Source: Candidatus Omnitrophica bacterium CG_4_8_14_3_um_filter_43_15 (GTDB taxonomy: Bacteria; Omnitrophota; Gorgyraeia; Taenaricolales; Taenaricolaceae). From it: a DNA stretch of 45,700 nt. Positions within the stretch are counted from its first letter, which is position 1. Every line of letters starts with the position of its first letter. Under the pieces are notes generated by a model. It had not been told where the DNA came from and did not search any database. It saw only the letters and a program-made list of their open reading frames with translations. This document shows, piece by piece, positions 33,484-41,632 of this stretch. The stretch lies in NCBI GenBank assembly GCA_002783585.1, contig PFHB01000042.1:1-45700 (forward strand), read 5' to 3'. Both the position numbers and the translations under genes were made by a program.

Positions 33484-33984
33484 ATGGAAAACGAAATTAA
33501 CATGAAGATAAAAATAATGATTGTGACCGCGGCTGTTTTTATTTTAACGTGCCTGGTTGGTTACAGCATGATTTACAAGGCCAATGTTTCAAAGGCAGTC
33601 AAGCTTAATGTGAAAATAGGCGAAGCCAGAAAGATAAAACTGCTTATGGTTGATATCAATAATACAGGAGCCAGGATGAGCGAATACGCCGCCATTAAAA
33701 GCAACAGCCCTGAGCCGGGTTCGTTTTTGTCAAAGGTTGTTGACGCGGCTAATAGCTGCCAGATAAAGATAGACACTATGAATACAGGCAGCGTAGTTCA
33801 GGATGGAGAATATAAGTTTTTACCTTGCGGTGTTTCTTTTACAGCGCCGTATAAAACAGCGATGTTGTTTATAAGAGGGCTTGAATCCGGACAGATGTAT
33901 ACAAGGATAGATAATTTGTCAATCGAAAAAGGCGATAGCCTGGTAAACGTGAAAATGGACGCATCTGGTTTTTATTACGAGTAG
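33484..33984 (+). CDS. pilO: PilO-like pilus platform protein
   Basis: A 166-residue bitopic membrane protein: short cytoplasmic start, a helix at about residues 12-31 (IMIVTAAVFILTCLVGYSMI), a coiled-coil stretch, then a small ferredoxin-like periplasmic domain (GSFLSKVVDAANSCQIKID ... VSFTAPYKTAMLFIRGLES). That layout and its place after PilM-PilN match PilO/GspM. The start is put at 33484, five bases after GGAG, rather than at an in-frame ATG 18 bases upstream inside pilM. Confidence 0.75.
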   Translation: MENEINMKIKIMIVTAAVFILTCLVGYSMIYKANVSKAVKLNVKIGEARKIKLLMVDINNTGARMSEYAAIKSNSPEPGSFLSKVVDAANSCQIKIDTMNTGSVVQDGEYKFLPCGVSFTAPYKTAMLFIRGLESGQMYTRIDNLSIEKGDSLVNVKMDASGFYYE

Positions 33985-33998
33985 GGGCATTTTGTTTT

Positions 33999-34475
33999 AT
34001 GGATAAACATAAAAAAGAACAGATAATTCTATTGATAGCCGTGGGTATTTTTGTTATAATGTTACCCAGGATGCTGTTTAAGAAAAAACCGGCAATTGTT
34101 GATTCGCCGGTAATGGAGGAGATGTCTCCTGTTTTCCGGGAAGAGGCGCCATTGCCGATTCAGGCCGTTGATGATTTATCAGCCAGCCAGTCCTCTGCGG
34201 CAAGCGATAAGGATCCTTTTTGTATGCCGCAGGATCTGAGCGGAAAAATGAAATCATCCAGGGATAGCGATGCGTTTGATGAAGAAGGCGTTAGCCTGCC
34301 TGGAGTAAATATAACCGGAGTAGTGTGGGGCGGAGATTCGCCGTTTGCTTTTATAAATGACAAGGTTTACATTCCGGGTAATGAGGTGGAAGGGTATCAG
34401 ATAATCGATATAGATAAAAGAGGAGTATATTTTTTAGATAATGGCGAAAAGATACTGGTAAAGGTGAAAAAATAA
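33999..34475 (+). CDS. PilP/GspC-like periplasmic linker protein
   Basis: A 158-residue protein with an N-terminal membrane helix (about residues 9-26), a disordered acidic and Ser-rich linker, and a C-terminal small beta domain (LPGVNITGVVWGGDSPFAFIND, then VEGYQIIDIDKRGVYFLDNGEKILVKV) of the PilP/GspC homology-region kind. In both systems this domain links the inner-membrane platform to the N-terminal domains of the secretin, which is the next gene. It has a membrane helix rather than the lipobox of classic PilP, as in GspC. Confidence 0.75.
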   Translation: MDKHKKEQIILLIAVGIFVIMLPRMLFKKKPAIVDSPVMEEMSPVFREEAPLPIQAVDDLSASQSSAASDKDPFCMPQDLSGKMKSSRDSDAFDEEGVSLPGVNITGVVWGGDSPFAFINDKVYIPGNEVEGYQIIDIDKRGVYFLDNGEKILVKVKK

Positions 34476-34492
34476 AATATAATTTTTTACTC

Positions 34493-34580
34493 TGCATAAT
34501 GCGGACCCCGACCCGGTAATTATGCAAAGAACAGGAAAGGAGCAAAGTATGAATACTTTCTTTTTTGGCAGGGGTCGGGG
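34493..34580 (+). promoter_or_regulatory. Structured leader around the secretin start codon
   Basis: Three inverted repeats are nested here. TGCATAAT (34493-34500) pairs with ATTATGCA (34519-34526). CCCCGACCC in the loop of that hairpin (34506-34514) is complementary to GGGTCGGGG inside the coding sequence (34572-34580), giving a pseudoknot-like fold around the ribosome binding site. AAAGTAT/ATACTTT (34544-34550 / 34553-34559) is a small hairpin that holds the ATG at 34549 itself. Confidence 0.5.
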
Positions 34581-36090
34581 AATAATGATAGCAGTGATAA
34601 TGGCGGGTATCGTTTTTACCGGTAGCCCGCCTTTATGTTTTTCAGAGGAAGAATCTTTCCAGGAGCTTCCTGGAAACTCTGAAGTTGTGCAGGATAAAGA
34701 CGGGCAGAAGCGCATATCCTTGGATTTTCAGGACGTTGCGTTAAAACAGATACTGAAGATTTTTTCGCAACAGGCAGGCATGAATTTTGTCGCTTCAGAA
34801 AATGTGCAGGATAAAAAAGTAACGCTTTTTATGGATAAGGTGACAATAGAGGACGCGTTAAACTCCATACTCGGCGCCAACGGGTTTATACTTGAAAAAC
34901 AGGAAGGCACAAATATATACATGGTCAAGGATTCAGGCGTTTCAAATATCGCGCTTCAGACAAAGATATACAAATTAAGCTATGCGACTGTTTCAGGCGC
35001 AGGCGTGGGCGAAGAGGATTCCAGCCAGGGGATTGAAATTATAATGCAAAATTTTTTAAGCCCTAACGGAAAGCTGGTGATAGATTCGCGCACCAACAGC
35101 CTGTTGATCACAGATACGCCGGCTGCATTAAAACAGATAGAAGACGTTTTAAAGGAACTTGATGTTAAGGCACAGCAGGTTTTGATATCAGCAGAAATAA
35201 TGGAGGTATCGGTAGATACCTTAAAGCGCATAGGTATAGAATGGGGCTCTTCCACAGGCCAATTAATGAGTTATGGCGCAGGCACGCGTTCCACATACTG
35301 GCCTTTCAAAGAAGGCCTTTTTAAAGATGTTACAAAAACCGCGACAATAGGCTCAGTGGATTTTTCATCTTTTGCCGCGGTGCTGCAGGCCATAAAAACA
35401 GACGCCAACACGAATTATCTTGCAAGGCCCAGGCTCCTTACTTTGAACAACAGGACTGCTGAAATGAAGATTACTAAAAATGCGGCAGTAGCCACAACAA
35501 CTGTTACTATTAGCGAAGGCGGGTCTCCGCAGACAACAACCGCGCTTGAGCGGTATGAGGTCGGCACCACACTTAAGGTAACACCTCATATAAATAAGGA
35601 TGATTATGTTACTTTAACCATAGAGCCTGAGATTTCAAGGGTTAGGGCATCTGCATTCGGCAGCGGCAATTATGACCCGTTAACAAGAAGCTCTAAAAGT
35701 TCTATAATGGTTAAAGATGGCGAAACTATAGTAATAGCAGGGCTTATCTCCAGAGAGGATTCGGATTCTAATCGCAAAACCCCTTTCTTGGGAGAAATCC
35801 CTATAGTAGGTAAGATGTTTGACAGGGATGAAAAACAGCGGTCTGATACAGAAATACTGGTTTTTATTACCACGCAGATAATAAAAGACAGCGATTCGGC
35901 GTTATTGACTGCTATGCAGCATGAACTTGGATTAAATAGTATGATGGGTTCAGGCCAGGCTAATGTGGCCAGCCCGAAAATGTTGAGCGGATTTCATACA
36001 TTGGTAAGAGAGCAGGATTCTCCGCTTTCAGCCAAGGAGTTAATTATAGATAGTGAAATGATAAAAATGCAGGCAAAACCTTCTGTATGA
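34549..36090 (+). CDS. pilQ: Outer-membrane secretin (PilQ/GspD family)
   Basis: A 513-residue secretin forming the outer-membrane gate of the pilus/secretion system. After a signal peptide (hydrophobic core to about residue 28) come the N0/STN domain (ISLDFQDVALKQILKIFSQQ, VTLFMDKVTIEDALNSIL), an N1-type domain (NSLLITDTPAALKQIEDVLKELD), and the secretin core with ARPRLLTLNNRTAEM, VGTTLKVTPHI, and the signature TPFLGEIPIVGKMF near residue 415. There is no AMIN domain. ATG at 34549 is preferred to one at 34522 because AAGGAG lies 6 bases upstream. The tail of ~80 residues after the core may bind a pilotin. It overlaps pilB by 4 bases. Confidence 0.92.
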   Translation: MNTFFFGRGRGIMIAVIMAGIVFTGSPPLCFSEEESFQELPGNSEVVQDKDGQKRISLDFQDVALKQILKIFSQQAGMNFVASENVQDKKVTLFMDKVTIEDALNSILGANGFILEKQEGTNIYMVKDSGVSNIALQTKIYKLSYATVSGAGVGEEDSSQGIEIIMQNFLSPNGKLVIDSRTNSLLITDTPAALKQIEDVLKELDVKAQQVLISAEIMEVSVDTLKRIGIEWGSSTGQLMSYGAGTRSTYWPFKEGLFKDVTKTATIGSVDFSSFAAVLQAIKTDANTNYLARPRLLTLNNRTAEMKITKNAAVATTTVTISEGGSPQTTTALERYEVGTTLKVTPHINKDDYVTLTIEPEISRVRASAFGSGNYDPLTRSSKSSIMVKDGETIVIAGLISREDSDSNRKTPFLGEIPIVGKMFDRDEKQRSDTEILVFITTQIIKDSDSALLTAMQHELGLNSMMGSGQANVASPKMLSGFHTLVREQDSPLSAKELIIDSEMIKMQAKPSV

Positions 36091-37790
36091 GAACTACGAG
36101 ATTAAAATTAGGGGAAATGCTTAAAGAGGCGGGCTTGCTCACAGAAGAGCAAATCCAGGCTGCTTTAAAAGAGCAGAAACGCAAGAAAAGTCCTATCGGC
36201 GATATATTTGTTGAATTGGGTTTTATTTCTGAAAAGGATATAGCCGAAACTTTAGCCATACAACTTGAAGTGCCTTTTGTTTCAGGAGACCAGGGCCTGC
36301 TTAAACCCAGGCAGGATCAGGATCTTGGGAATGTTTTGCCGCATGATGTTGCAAGGCAATATAATGTTTTACCTTTGTCGCGCGATAACAATGTATTGAC
36401 AGTGGCAATTACAGATCCGTCTGATTTGATGTCTATAGATAATCTCAGAAGCGTTACTAATTGTGAAATCAGCCCTGTTATTGCCACCAAGATAGACATT
36501 AAAAAAGCGCAAGACGAGTTTTATGGCGAGCAGACATTGCTTAGGGATGCTGTTGAGGATACATATAAGATAGAAAATATCGAAACTATTGATACAGAAT
36601 CAGGTCCGGAACGTACATCCTTGGATGAATCTCAGGCAATGGCTGAGGCTGCGCCTGCGGTAAAGATAGTTGACCTTATCCTGCTTGAAGCGATAAAATC
36701 ACGCGCAAGCGATATACATATTGAACCGTTTGAGAAGCATTTAAGCGTCAGGTACCGCATAGACGGCGAGCTTTACGAGGTGGCGCCACCGTCACAGCAG
36801 CTTACATCCGCGATAGTATCGCGCTTTAAGATAATGTCAAAGATGGATATTGCTGAAAAAAGGCTTCCGCAGGATGGCGCATTTTCATTAAAGATAGGGC
36901 CTAAGATTGTGGATTTCAGGGTATCCACGCTTCCTACTATCTTTGGCGAGAAAATAGTTATAAGGCTTCTTGACAAGGCATCAATAATGTTTAAGCTTGA
37001 AGACATGGGTTTTGGCGGTAAGATGCTCGAGTACTACAGGCAGGCCGTAAACAGGCCGTACGGCCTTATATTTATTACAGGCCCTACAGGCAGCGGAAAA
37101 TCCACGACATTGTATGCCACGTTAAGAGAAATTGCCACGCCTGATAAAAACGTAATAACTATTGAAGACCCTGTTGAGTACAGGTTAGATGGCATAAACC
37201 AGATGCAGGTTAAGACAAATATAGGCCTTACGTTTGCTTCAGGCGTGCGTACATCTCTGCGCCAGGATCCTGATATTATACTGGTAGGAGAGGTAAGAGA
37301 TCTTGAGACTGCCCAAAGTTGTGTCCGAGCCGCTCTTACCGGACATCTTGTCTTGTCAACACTGCATACAAATGACGCCGCTAGTTCTATTGTAAGATTA
37401 AAGGATTTCGGAATAGAACCTTTCCTTATAGGCTCCTCGCTTATACTGATTGAAGCGCAAAGGCTTGTCAGGCGCCTGTGCCAGAAATGCAGGGAGCCTT
37501 ACCAGCCGTCCAAGGAAGAAAAAGAAAAATTTAATCTTGCGGATACAATATATAAATCAAAAGGCTGTCCTGAATGCAGAAAGAGCGGGTATAAAGGAAG
37601 AATAGGCATATATGAAGTGTTATTTATGACCCCGGCAATAAAAGAGCTTGTATATACCAATGCTACAACTGTTGAAATAAAGAAAAAGGCCCAGGAAGAG
37701 GGTATGGCTTCGCTTCTTTTTGATGGCATAAGCAAAGTAAATTCAGGGCTGACCAGCATGGAAGAGGTTCTTGCCGCGGCATACGAATAA
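36087..37790 (+). CDS. pilB: Pilus assembly ATPase PilB/GspE (copy 1)
   Basis: A 567-residue hexameric ATPase that powers pilus extension. An N-terminal MshEN-type domain is present (KLGEMLKEAGLLTEEQIQAA, then Q30), a family known in some members to bind cyclic di-GMP. The N2 domain (SDIHIEPFEKHLSVRYRIDG) is followed by Walker A GPTGSGKSTT near residues 332-341, the Asp box ITIEDPVEYR, Walker B ILVGEVRD, the His box TLHTNDA, and the tetracysteine zinc site CQKC / CPEC. It overlaps pilQ by 4 bases and precedes pilC by 2. Confidence 0.95.
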   Translation: MRTTRLKLGEMLKEAGLLTEEQIQAALKEQKRKKSPIGDIFVELGFISEKDIAETLAIQLEVPFVSGDQGLLKPRQDQDLGNVLPHDVARQYNVLPLSRDNNVLTVAITDPSDLMSIDNLRSVTNCEISPVIATKIDIKKAQDEFYGEQTLLRDAVEDTYKIENIETIDTESGPERTSLDESQAMAEAAPAVKIVDLILLEAIKSRASDIHIEPFEKHLSVRYRIDGELYEVAPPSQQLTSAIVSRFKIMSKMDIAEKRLPQDGAFSLKIGPKIVDFRVSTLPTIFGEKIVIRLLDKASIMFKLEDMGFGGKMLEYYRQAVNRPYGLIFITGPTGSGKSTTLYATLREIATPDKNVITIEDPVEYRLDGINQMQVKTNIGLTFASGVRTSLRQDPDIILVGEVRDLETAQSCVRAALTGHLVLSTLHTNDAASSIVRLKDFGIEPFLIGSSLILIEAQRLVRRLCQKCREPYQPSKEEKEKFNLADTIYKSKGCPECRKSGYKGRIGIYEVLFMTPAIKELVYTNATTVEIKKKAQEEGMASLLFDGISKVNSGLTSMEEVLAAAYE

Positions 37791-37792
37791 AT

Positions 37793-39016
37793 ATGGCTAA
37801 ATTCAGATATTCAGCAAGAGATAAAGACAGTAAGCTCGTACATGGCATAACAGAGGCCAACGATAAAGACGATGTTATAACGTCTATACAATCCAAAGGC
37901 CTTGTAGTTGTTTCCGTGTCAGCTATTGCCCAGAAAACTAAGGCTAAGTCAGGTGTAAAAAAATTACGGCGTAGCTTAAAACCTGAAGACCTTGCTTTTT
38001 TCTGCCGGCAAATGGCCACGCTTCTTAACGCCGGAGTTACTTTACTGCGCAGCCTTTCTATAATGTTAAAGGAGACTGCTTCCAGGCCGCTGTATGAGGC
38101 TATTGATAAAATCAGTGCAGATATTGAGGAAGGCTGCAGCCTGCATGATGCCCTGGCTAAGAATAAAAAGATATTTCAACCTCTATGGGTAAGCATGGTT
38201 GAGGCAGGCGAGGCAAGCGGGCAGCTTTCCGCGACATTTGATCATCTTGCCGTTTACTTGGAACGCGCCGGCAGCGTGATGCGCAAGGTAAAGGGCGCGA
38301 TGGTTTATCCTGTTATACTGCTTGTAGTTTGCGTGGCAGCCATACTTATATTTACTCTAAAGATAATTCCGATGTTCGGCGATATTTATAAGGGTTTTAA
38401 TATAGAGCTGCCTGCTTTAACAATGGCAGTTATGCAATTCAGCAAGTTTATGCAGAGGTATATCATTTTTATGTTGATTATCGCCGGCGGAGTATTTTAT
38501 GCCGCAAAGGTTTATGTAAATAAGACATTGGCAGGCAGGATTATGCTTGACAGTTTTAAATTAAAGATACCTCTTATGGGCGTTTTGGCGCAAAGTTCCA
38601 TAATAGAGCGTTTTGCCCATGGCCTTGCCGTTTTGATAAAAAGCGGCATACCTATATTGACAGGCCTTGATATAATAGGCAAATCCTGCGGTAATAAGAT
38701 ATATGAAGATGCCATAGCCGGTATACGCGATGATGTCAGGACAGGTAAGTCATTGAGCGGCCTTTTGGATGCATCAGGATTATTTCCTTCGATAGTTACG
38801 CAAATGATAAACGTAGGTGAGGAAACAGGCCGATTAAGCGAAATGTTTGACCGCGTTGCTACCTATTATCAGGAAAGAATGGATACAATGGTGGACAGGC
38901 TTACAGCCGCTTTTGAGCCGTTACTTTTGATATTTATGGGCGCTACAGTGGGCACTTTGGTTGTAGCTATGTATCTACCCATATTTAAGATAGCAACCGG
39001 CGGCGCAGGCCAATAA
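37793..39016 (+). CDS. pilC: Pilus inner-membrane platform protein PilC/GspF (copy 1)
   Basis: A 407-residue polytopic membrane protein on which the pilus is assembled. An N-terminal FRYSARDKDSKLVHGITEA segment is followed by two GspF domains, each with LAFFCRQMATLLNAGVTLL-type or IIERFAHGLAVLIKSGIPIL-type starts and helical hairpins. Three membrane helices are visible (about residues 170-190, 220-245 and 375-395). The GEASGQL and GEETGRL turns are conserved. A strong promoter for the pilin gene follows directly after its stop. Confidence 0.95.
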   Translation: MAKFRYSARDKDSKLVHGITEANDKDDVITSIQSKGLVVVSVSAIAQKTKAKSGVKKLRRSLKPEDLAFFCRQMATLLNAGVTLLRSLSIMLKETASRPLYEAIDKISADIEEGCSLHDALAKNKKIFQPLWVSMVEAGEASGQLSATFDHLAVYLERAGSVMRKVKGAMVYPVILLVVCVAAILIFTLKIIPMFGDIYKGFNIELPALTMAVMQFSKFMQRYIIFMLIIAGGVFYAAKVYVNKTLAGRIMLDSFKLKIPLMGVLAQSSIIERFAHGLAVLIKSGIPILTGLDIIGKSCGNKIYEDAIAGIRDDVRTGKSLSGLLDASGLFPSIVTQMINVGEETGRLSEMFDRVATYYQERMDTMVDRLTAAFEPLLLIFMGATVGTLVVAMYLPIFKIATGGAGQ

Positions 39017-39019
39017 TTG

Positions 39020-39048
39020 TTGACAATACAGTATTGAAGTAGTATATT
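39020..39048 (+). promoter_or_regulatory. Near-consensus promoter of the major pilin, with internal dyad
   Basis: TTGACA (39020-39025), 17 bases, TATATT (39043-39048), differing from consensus at one base. The spacer holds a perfect dyad CAATAC-A-GTATTG (39024-39036), followed by GTAGTAT (39041-39047) overlapping the -10 box. A dyad between -35 and -10 is where MerR-type regulators act; the core and the GTAGTAT flank match the dyad upstream of the MerR gene at 31667-31690. Confidence 0.8.
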
Positions 39049-39080
39049 TAAGGTATAAATTGGGAGAGAAAGGTTTAGTT

Positions 39081-39443
39081 ATGAAAAACAAAAAAGGGTT
39101 TACATTAATCGAACTTATGGTAGTGGTTATAATAATAGGAATCTTAGCTACGATAGCAATACCCTCATTTAATAAATCCATGGAAAACGCAAGGGAAAGA
39201 GAAGCCAGGACAACCCTTGAATTAATCTATAATGCCGAAAAGATTTACAGGTTGGATAAAAAGACGTATTCAGATAGCTTCGATAATATGATAAGTTATT
39301 TAGACGATCCTAATGGCACATCTCAGTACTATGATTATACAATTGACTCTGCAGATACGGTTACTTTTACAGCGACAGCTACGAAAAATGATGGGTCAGG
39401 TAATGATCTGAGTATAGATCAGACAGGACAGATAACAGAATGA
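39081..39443 (+). CDS. Major type IV pilin / GspG-like pseudopilin
   Basis: A 120-residue prepilin with a textbook N-terminus: short basic leader MKNKKG, cleavage before FTLIELMVVVIIIGILATIAIPSF, Glu5 present. The globular part (NAREREARTTLELIYNAEKIYR, then YSDSFDNMISYLDDP) resembles small GspG/PilA proteins of environmental bacteria. ATG at 39081 gives the normal 6-residue leader; a TTG at 39060 would lengthen it. Its private near-consensus promoter suggests high expression compared with the assembly genes. It overlaps the next gene by 4 bases. Confidence 0.92.
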   Translation: MKNKKGFTLIELMVVVIIIGILATIAIPSFNKSMENAREREARTTLELIYNAEKIYRLDKKTYSDSFDNMISYLDDPNGTSQYYDYTIDSADTVTFTATATKNDGSGNDLSIDQTGQITE

Positions 39444-40315
39444 AGCCGATAGGCCAAAGTATGATAGAGGCGAATCTGATAAACCAGTATCAGCTTGATG
39501 AATTACTGGAATATCAGAACAGGTCAGAAGAGCGTATTCCTCTTGGCCGTCTTACTGTAGATCTGGGCGTGGTTAAGGACGAGGATTTTGCGCCTTTTAT
39601 TGCCTCGTATTTTGACGTGCCTTATGTAAATCTGAACAGTTATTCAAAGGTTCAGCCTGAGGCCATAAATTCATTGCCTCAGTCAATAGCCAAGAGGCTT
39701 AATGTAGTGCCTATTTCAAGGGAAGATGATACGCTTACCGTAGCCATGCATGATCCTCTGGATTTATTGACAGTGGAAAATCTGGAAACAGTTACAAGGT
39801 GCAGGATTAGGCGTGTAGTCAGCTCGTTAAAGCAGATTAAGGAGAGTATAGAATCATTTTATACGGGAGTTTTTTTAAAGCCAGCCGGTGGCAGTGACCA
39901 GGATAACGCGCAAAGCATATTTGACAAAAGGTATAAATACAGCTGGCCGCTTGCGCCCAGCCTGATAAGGCTTCTTATAGAAAGGGCGCATAAAAACAGC
40001 GTGACTAGCATACATATACAGCCTGAAAAAAACCGCATAGAGATATTTTTCAGAAACGACAAAAAACTCGATAAAATAGCGTCATATCCTTTAGGCGCTT
40101 TATCTTCGATATCAAGCTTTATAAAGATGGCGGCGAAACTTGATTCATCAATAAGCGATGCCCCTCAGTCGGGATATTTTGTGTTTAATGTTGACAGGCT
40201 GAATATAGAGGTAGGGGTTTCTGTATTGCCACTTATTTTGGGTGAGAGGATAGTTTTGGAAGTTCCTCGTCGTATCGGGTGGATGGATGAGGATACCTGG
40301 TTTAAAGCCGTTTAA
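39440..40315 (+). CDS. PilB-like protein lacking the ATPase domain
   Basis: A 291-residue relative of PilB/GspE. Residues ~1-60 are an MshEN-like domain with changed key positions (KPIGQSMIEANLINQYQLDE has Ile-Gly for Leu-Gly and Asn for the Gly of GLL). It continues through the second N-terminal region (VPISREDDTLTVAMHDPLDLLTVENLE) and an N2-like domain (SVTSIHIQPEKNRIEIFF, ending SVLPLILGERIVLEVPRR). It stops where Walker A should follow. The next 105 bases contain a terminator, not the rest of an ATPase gene. It overlaps the pilin gene by 4 bases. A regulatory or capping partner of PilB/PilT is possible; a decaying paralogue is the alternative, though the intact frame and coupling argue for use. 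Confidence 0.8.
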   Translation: MKPIGQSMIEANLINQYQLDELLEYQNRSEERIPLGRLTVDLGVVKDEDFAPFIASYFDVPYVNLNSYSKVQPEAINSLPQSIAKRLNVVPISREDDTLTVAMHDPLDLLTVENLETVTRCRIRRVVSSLKQIKESIESFYTGVFLKPAGGSDQDNAQSIFDKRYKYSWPLAPSLIRLLIERAHKNSVTSIHIQPEKNRIEIFFRNDKKLDKIASYPLGALSSISSFIKMAAKLDSSISDAPQSGYFVFNVDRLNIEVGVSVLPLILGERIVLEVPRRIGWMDEDTWFKAV

Positions 40316-40338
40316 TAGAGATTTTATTTAAAGGGGTT

Positions 40339-40388
40339 AGAGGGGGCTAAAAGGGTGAAAATTCCCTTATTCCTTTAGCCTCTTTTTT
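40339..40388 (+). terminator. Rho-independent terminator before pilT
   Basis: An AGAGG..GGCTAAA arm pairs with TTTAGCCTCT (two bulged G), an inner AGGG/CCCT stem is present, and TTTTTT follows at 40383-40388. It ends the pilin transcript ahead of pilT. Confidence 0.8.
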
Positions 40389-40420
40389 AACGATTCGGCG
40401 CAAAAAGGAGATCTGATAAT

Positions 40421-41482
40421 ATGGAGATAATGGAATTATTAAAACTCATGGTTGAGCAAAAGGCCTCTGACTTGCATATAACCACAGGCATAGCGCCTCA
40501 ATTCAGGATTGACGGGGACCTTAAATTTATCAATTTTGATAAGCCGTTAAGTTCCGACGCCACAAAATCGCTTGCATACAGCATGTTAAACAGCAGGCAG
40601 ATAGATGAGTTTGAAAAGACAAAAGAGCTTGATTTTTCATACGGTGTCAGCGGCCTGGGCAGGTTCAGGGTGAATATGTATCTTCAAAGAAACTGTATAG
40701 GGTTATGCCTTAGGCTTATCCCTTATGATATACCGGCCATGGAATCATTAAACCTTCCGGTTCAAACAGTAAAAGAATTCTCGATGCGTCATAGCGGCCT
40801 TTTTCTTGTGACAGGCGCTGTCGGCAGCGGTAAATCAACCACATTAGCGGCAATGATAGATTATGTAAACCAGAACAAGTCTGCTCATATAGTTACAATA
40901 GAGGATCCTATAGAATACCTGTATAAACATAAGAAATCTACAATAGACCAGAGAGAGGTAGGCACTGATACATTGTCTTTCGCAGAGGCGTTAAGGCGCG
41001 TATTCAGGCAGGACCCGAATATTATACTCGTAGGAGAGATGAGAGACCTTGAAACCATACACACTGCCCTTACATTGGCCGAGACAGGCCATCTTATATT
41101 AGCTACGTTGCACACGTCAGATACCATACATACGATAAGCAGGATTATAGATGTTTTTCCGCCGCATCAACAACAGCAGATAAGGGTTCAATTGTCCATG
41201 GCCTTAATCGGCGTGTTATCGCAGCAGTTAATACCTCACAAGTCCGGCCCAGGCAGGGCCCTTGCTTATGAAGTCATGAATGTTATTCCTTCTATACGCA
41301 GTTTGATAAGAGAAAATCAGCTGCCTCAGATTTATACTTCCATTCAGACCGGTAAAAAGATAGGTATGATTACTATGAATCAGACGCTGGCCGATCTTTG
41401 CGCCAAAGGCGAGATAAGTGTTGATGAGGCGTTACACAGGGCCACCAATCCTGATGAGTTGAATACGTTGCTGAAAATGTAA
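40421..41482 (+). CDS. pilT: Twitching motility retraction ATPase PilT
   Basis: A 353-residue hexameric ATPase that retracts type IV pili; its presence argues for a true pilus rather than only type II secretion. It shows SDLHITTGIAPQFRIDG at the start, Walker A GAVGSGKSTT (about residues 132-141; usually GPTGSGKSTT), IVTIEDPIEYL, Walker B ILVGEMRD, the His box TLHTSDT, and the PilT signature SQQLIPH, with EVMNVIPSIRSLIRE near the end. AAGGAG precedes the ATG by about 10 bases. It is separated from the pilin genes by a terminator. Confidence 0.96.
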   Translation: MEIMELLKLMVEQKASDLHITTGIAPQFRIDGDLKFINFDKPLSSDATKSLAYSMLNSRQIDEFEKTKELDFSYGVSGLGRFRVNMYLQRNCIGLCLRLIPYDIPAMESLNLPVQTVKEFSMRHSGLFLVTGAVGSGKSTTLAAMIDYVNQNKSAHIVTIEDPIEYLYKHKKSTIDQREVGTDTLSFAEALRRVFRQDPNIILVGEMRDLETIHTALTLAETGHLILATLHTSDTIHTISRIIDVFPPHQQQQIRVQLSMALIGVLSQQLIPHKSGPGRALAYEVMNVIPSIRSLIRENQLPQIYTSIQTGKKIGMITMNQTLADLCAKGEISVDEALHRATNPDELNTLLKM

Positions 41483-41524
41483 TTTTTCCCCTCGCCGCAA
41501 ATTGTTACAGCATACGGCTCGGGA

Positions 41525-41558
41525 TGAAATTTCCAATTGAAAATAGCATAAAATTTCA
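41525..41558. repeat. Inverted repeat flush with the tRNA-Ala 5' end
   Basis: TGAAATTT (41525-41532) and AAATTTCA (41551-41558) are perfect inverse copies; the second ends on the base before the mature tRNA start. A weak promoter (TTGTTA 41502-41507, 17 bases, TGAAAT 41525-41530) may lie in the same stretch. Confidence 0.55.
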
Positions 41559-41632
41559 GGGGCTATAGTAAAATGGGATTACGCTACGTTCGCAACGTAG
41601 AGTTCCGGGTTCAACTCCCGGTAGCTCCACCA
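41559..41632 (+). tRNA. tRNA-Ala (anticodon CGC), CCA encoded
   Basis: The 74-base sequence folds into a full cloverleaf: acceptor GGGGCTA/TAGCTCC, D stem GTAA/TTAC with loop AATGGGA, anticodon stem CTACG/CGTAG with loop TTCGCAA (anticodon CGC, reading GCG), a four-base variable loop, and T stem CCGGG/CCCGG with loop TTCAACT. The acceptor has the G3-U70 wobble pair that defines alanine tRNA. The 3' CCA (41630-41632) is encoded and lies inside the left arm of a 17-base inverted repeat. Confidence 0.95.

Noticed and set aside
34478-34483. TATAAT as a separate secretin promoter
   Set aside because: The -10 match is perfect but the best -35 at 17 bases (CTGGTA) is poor and the region is AT-rich; left as undecided and not listed as a promoter.
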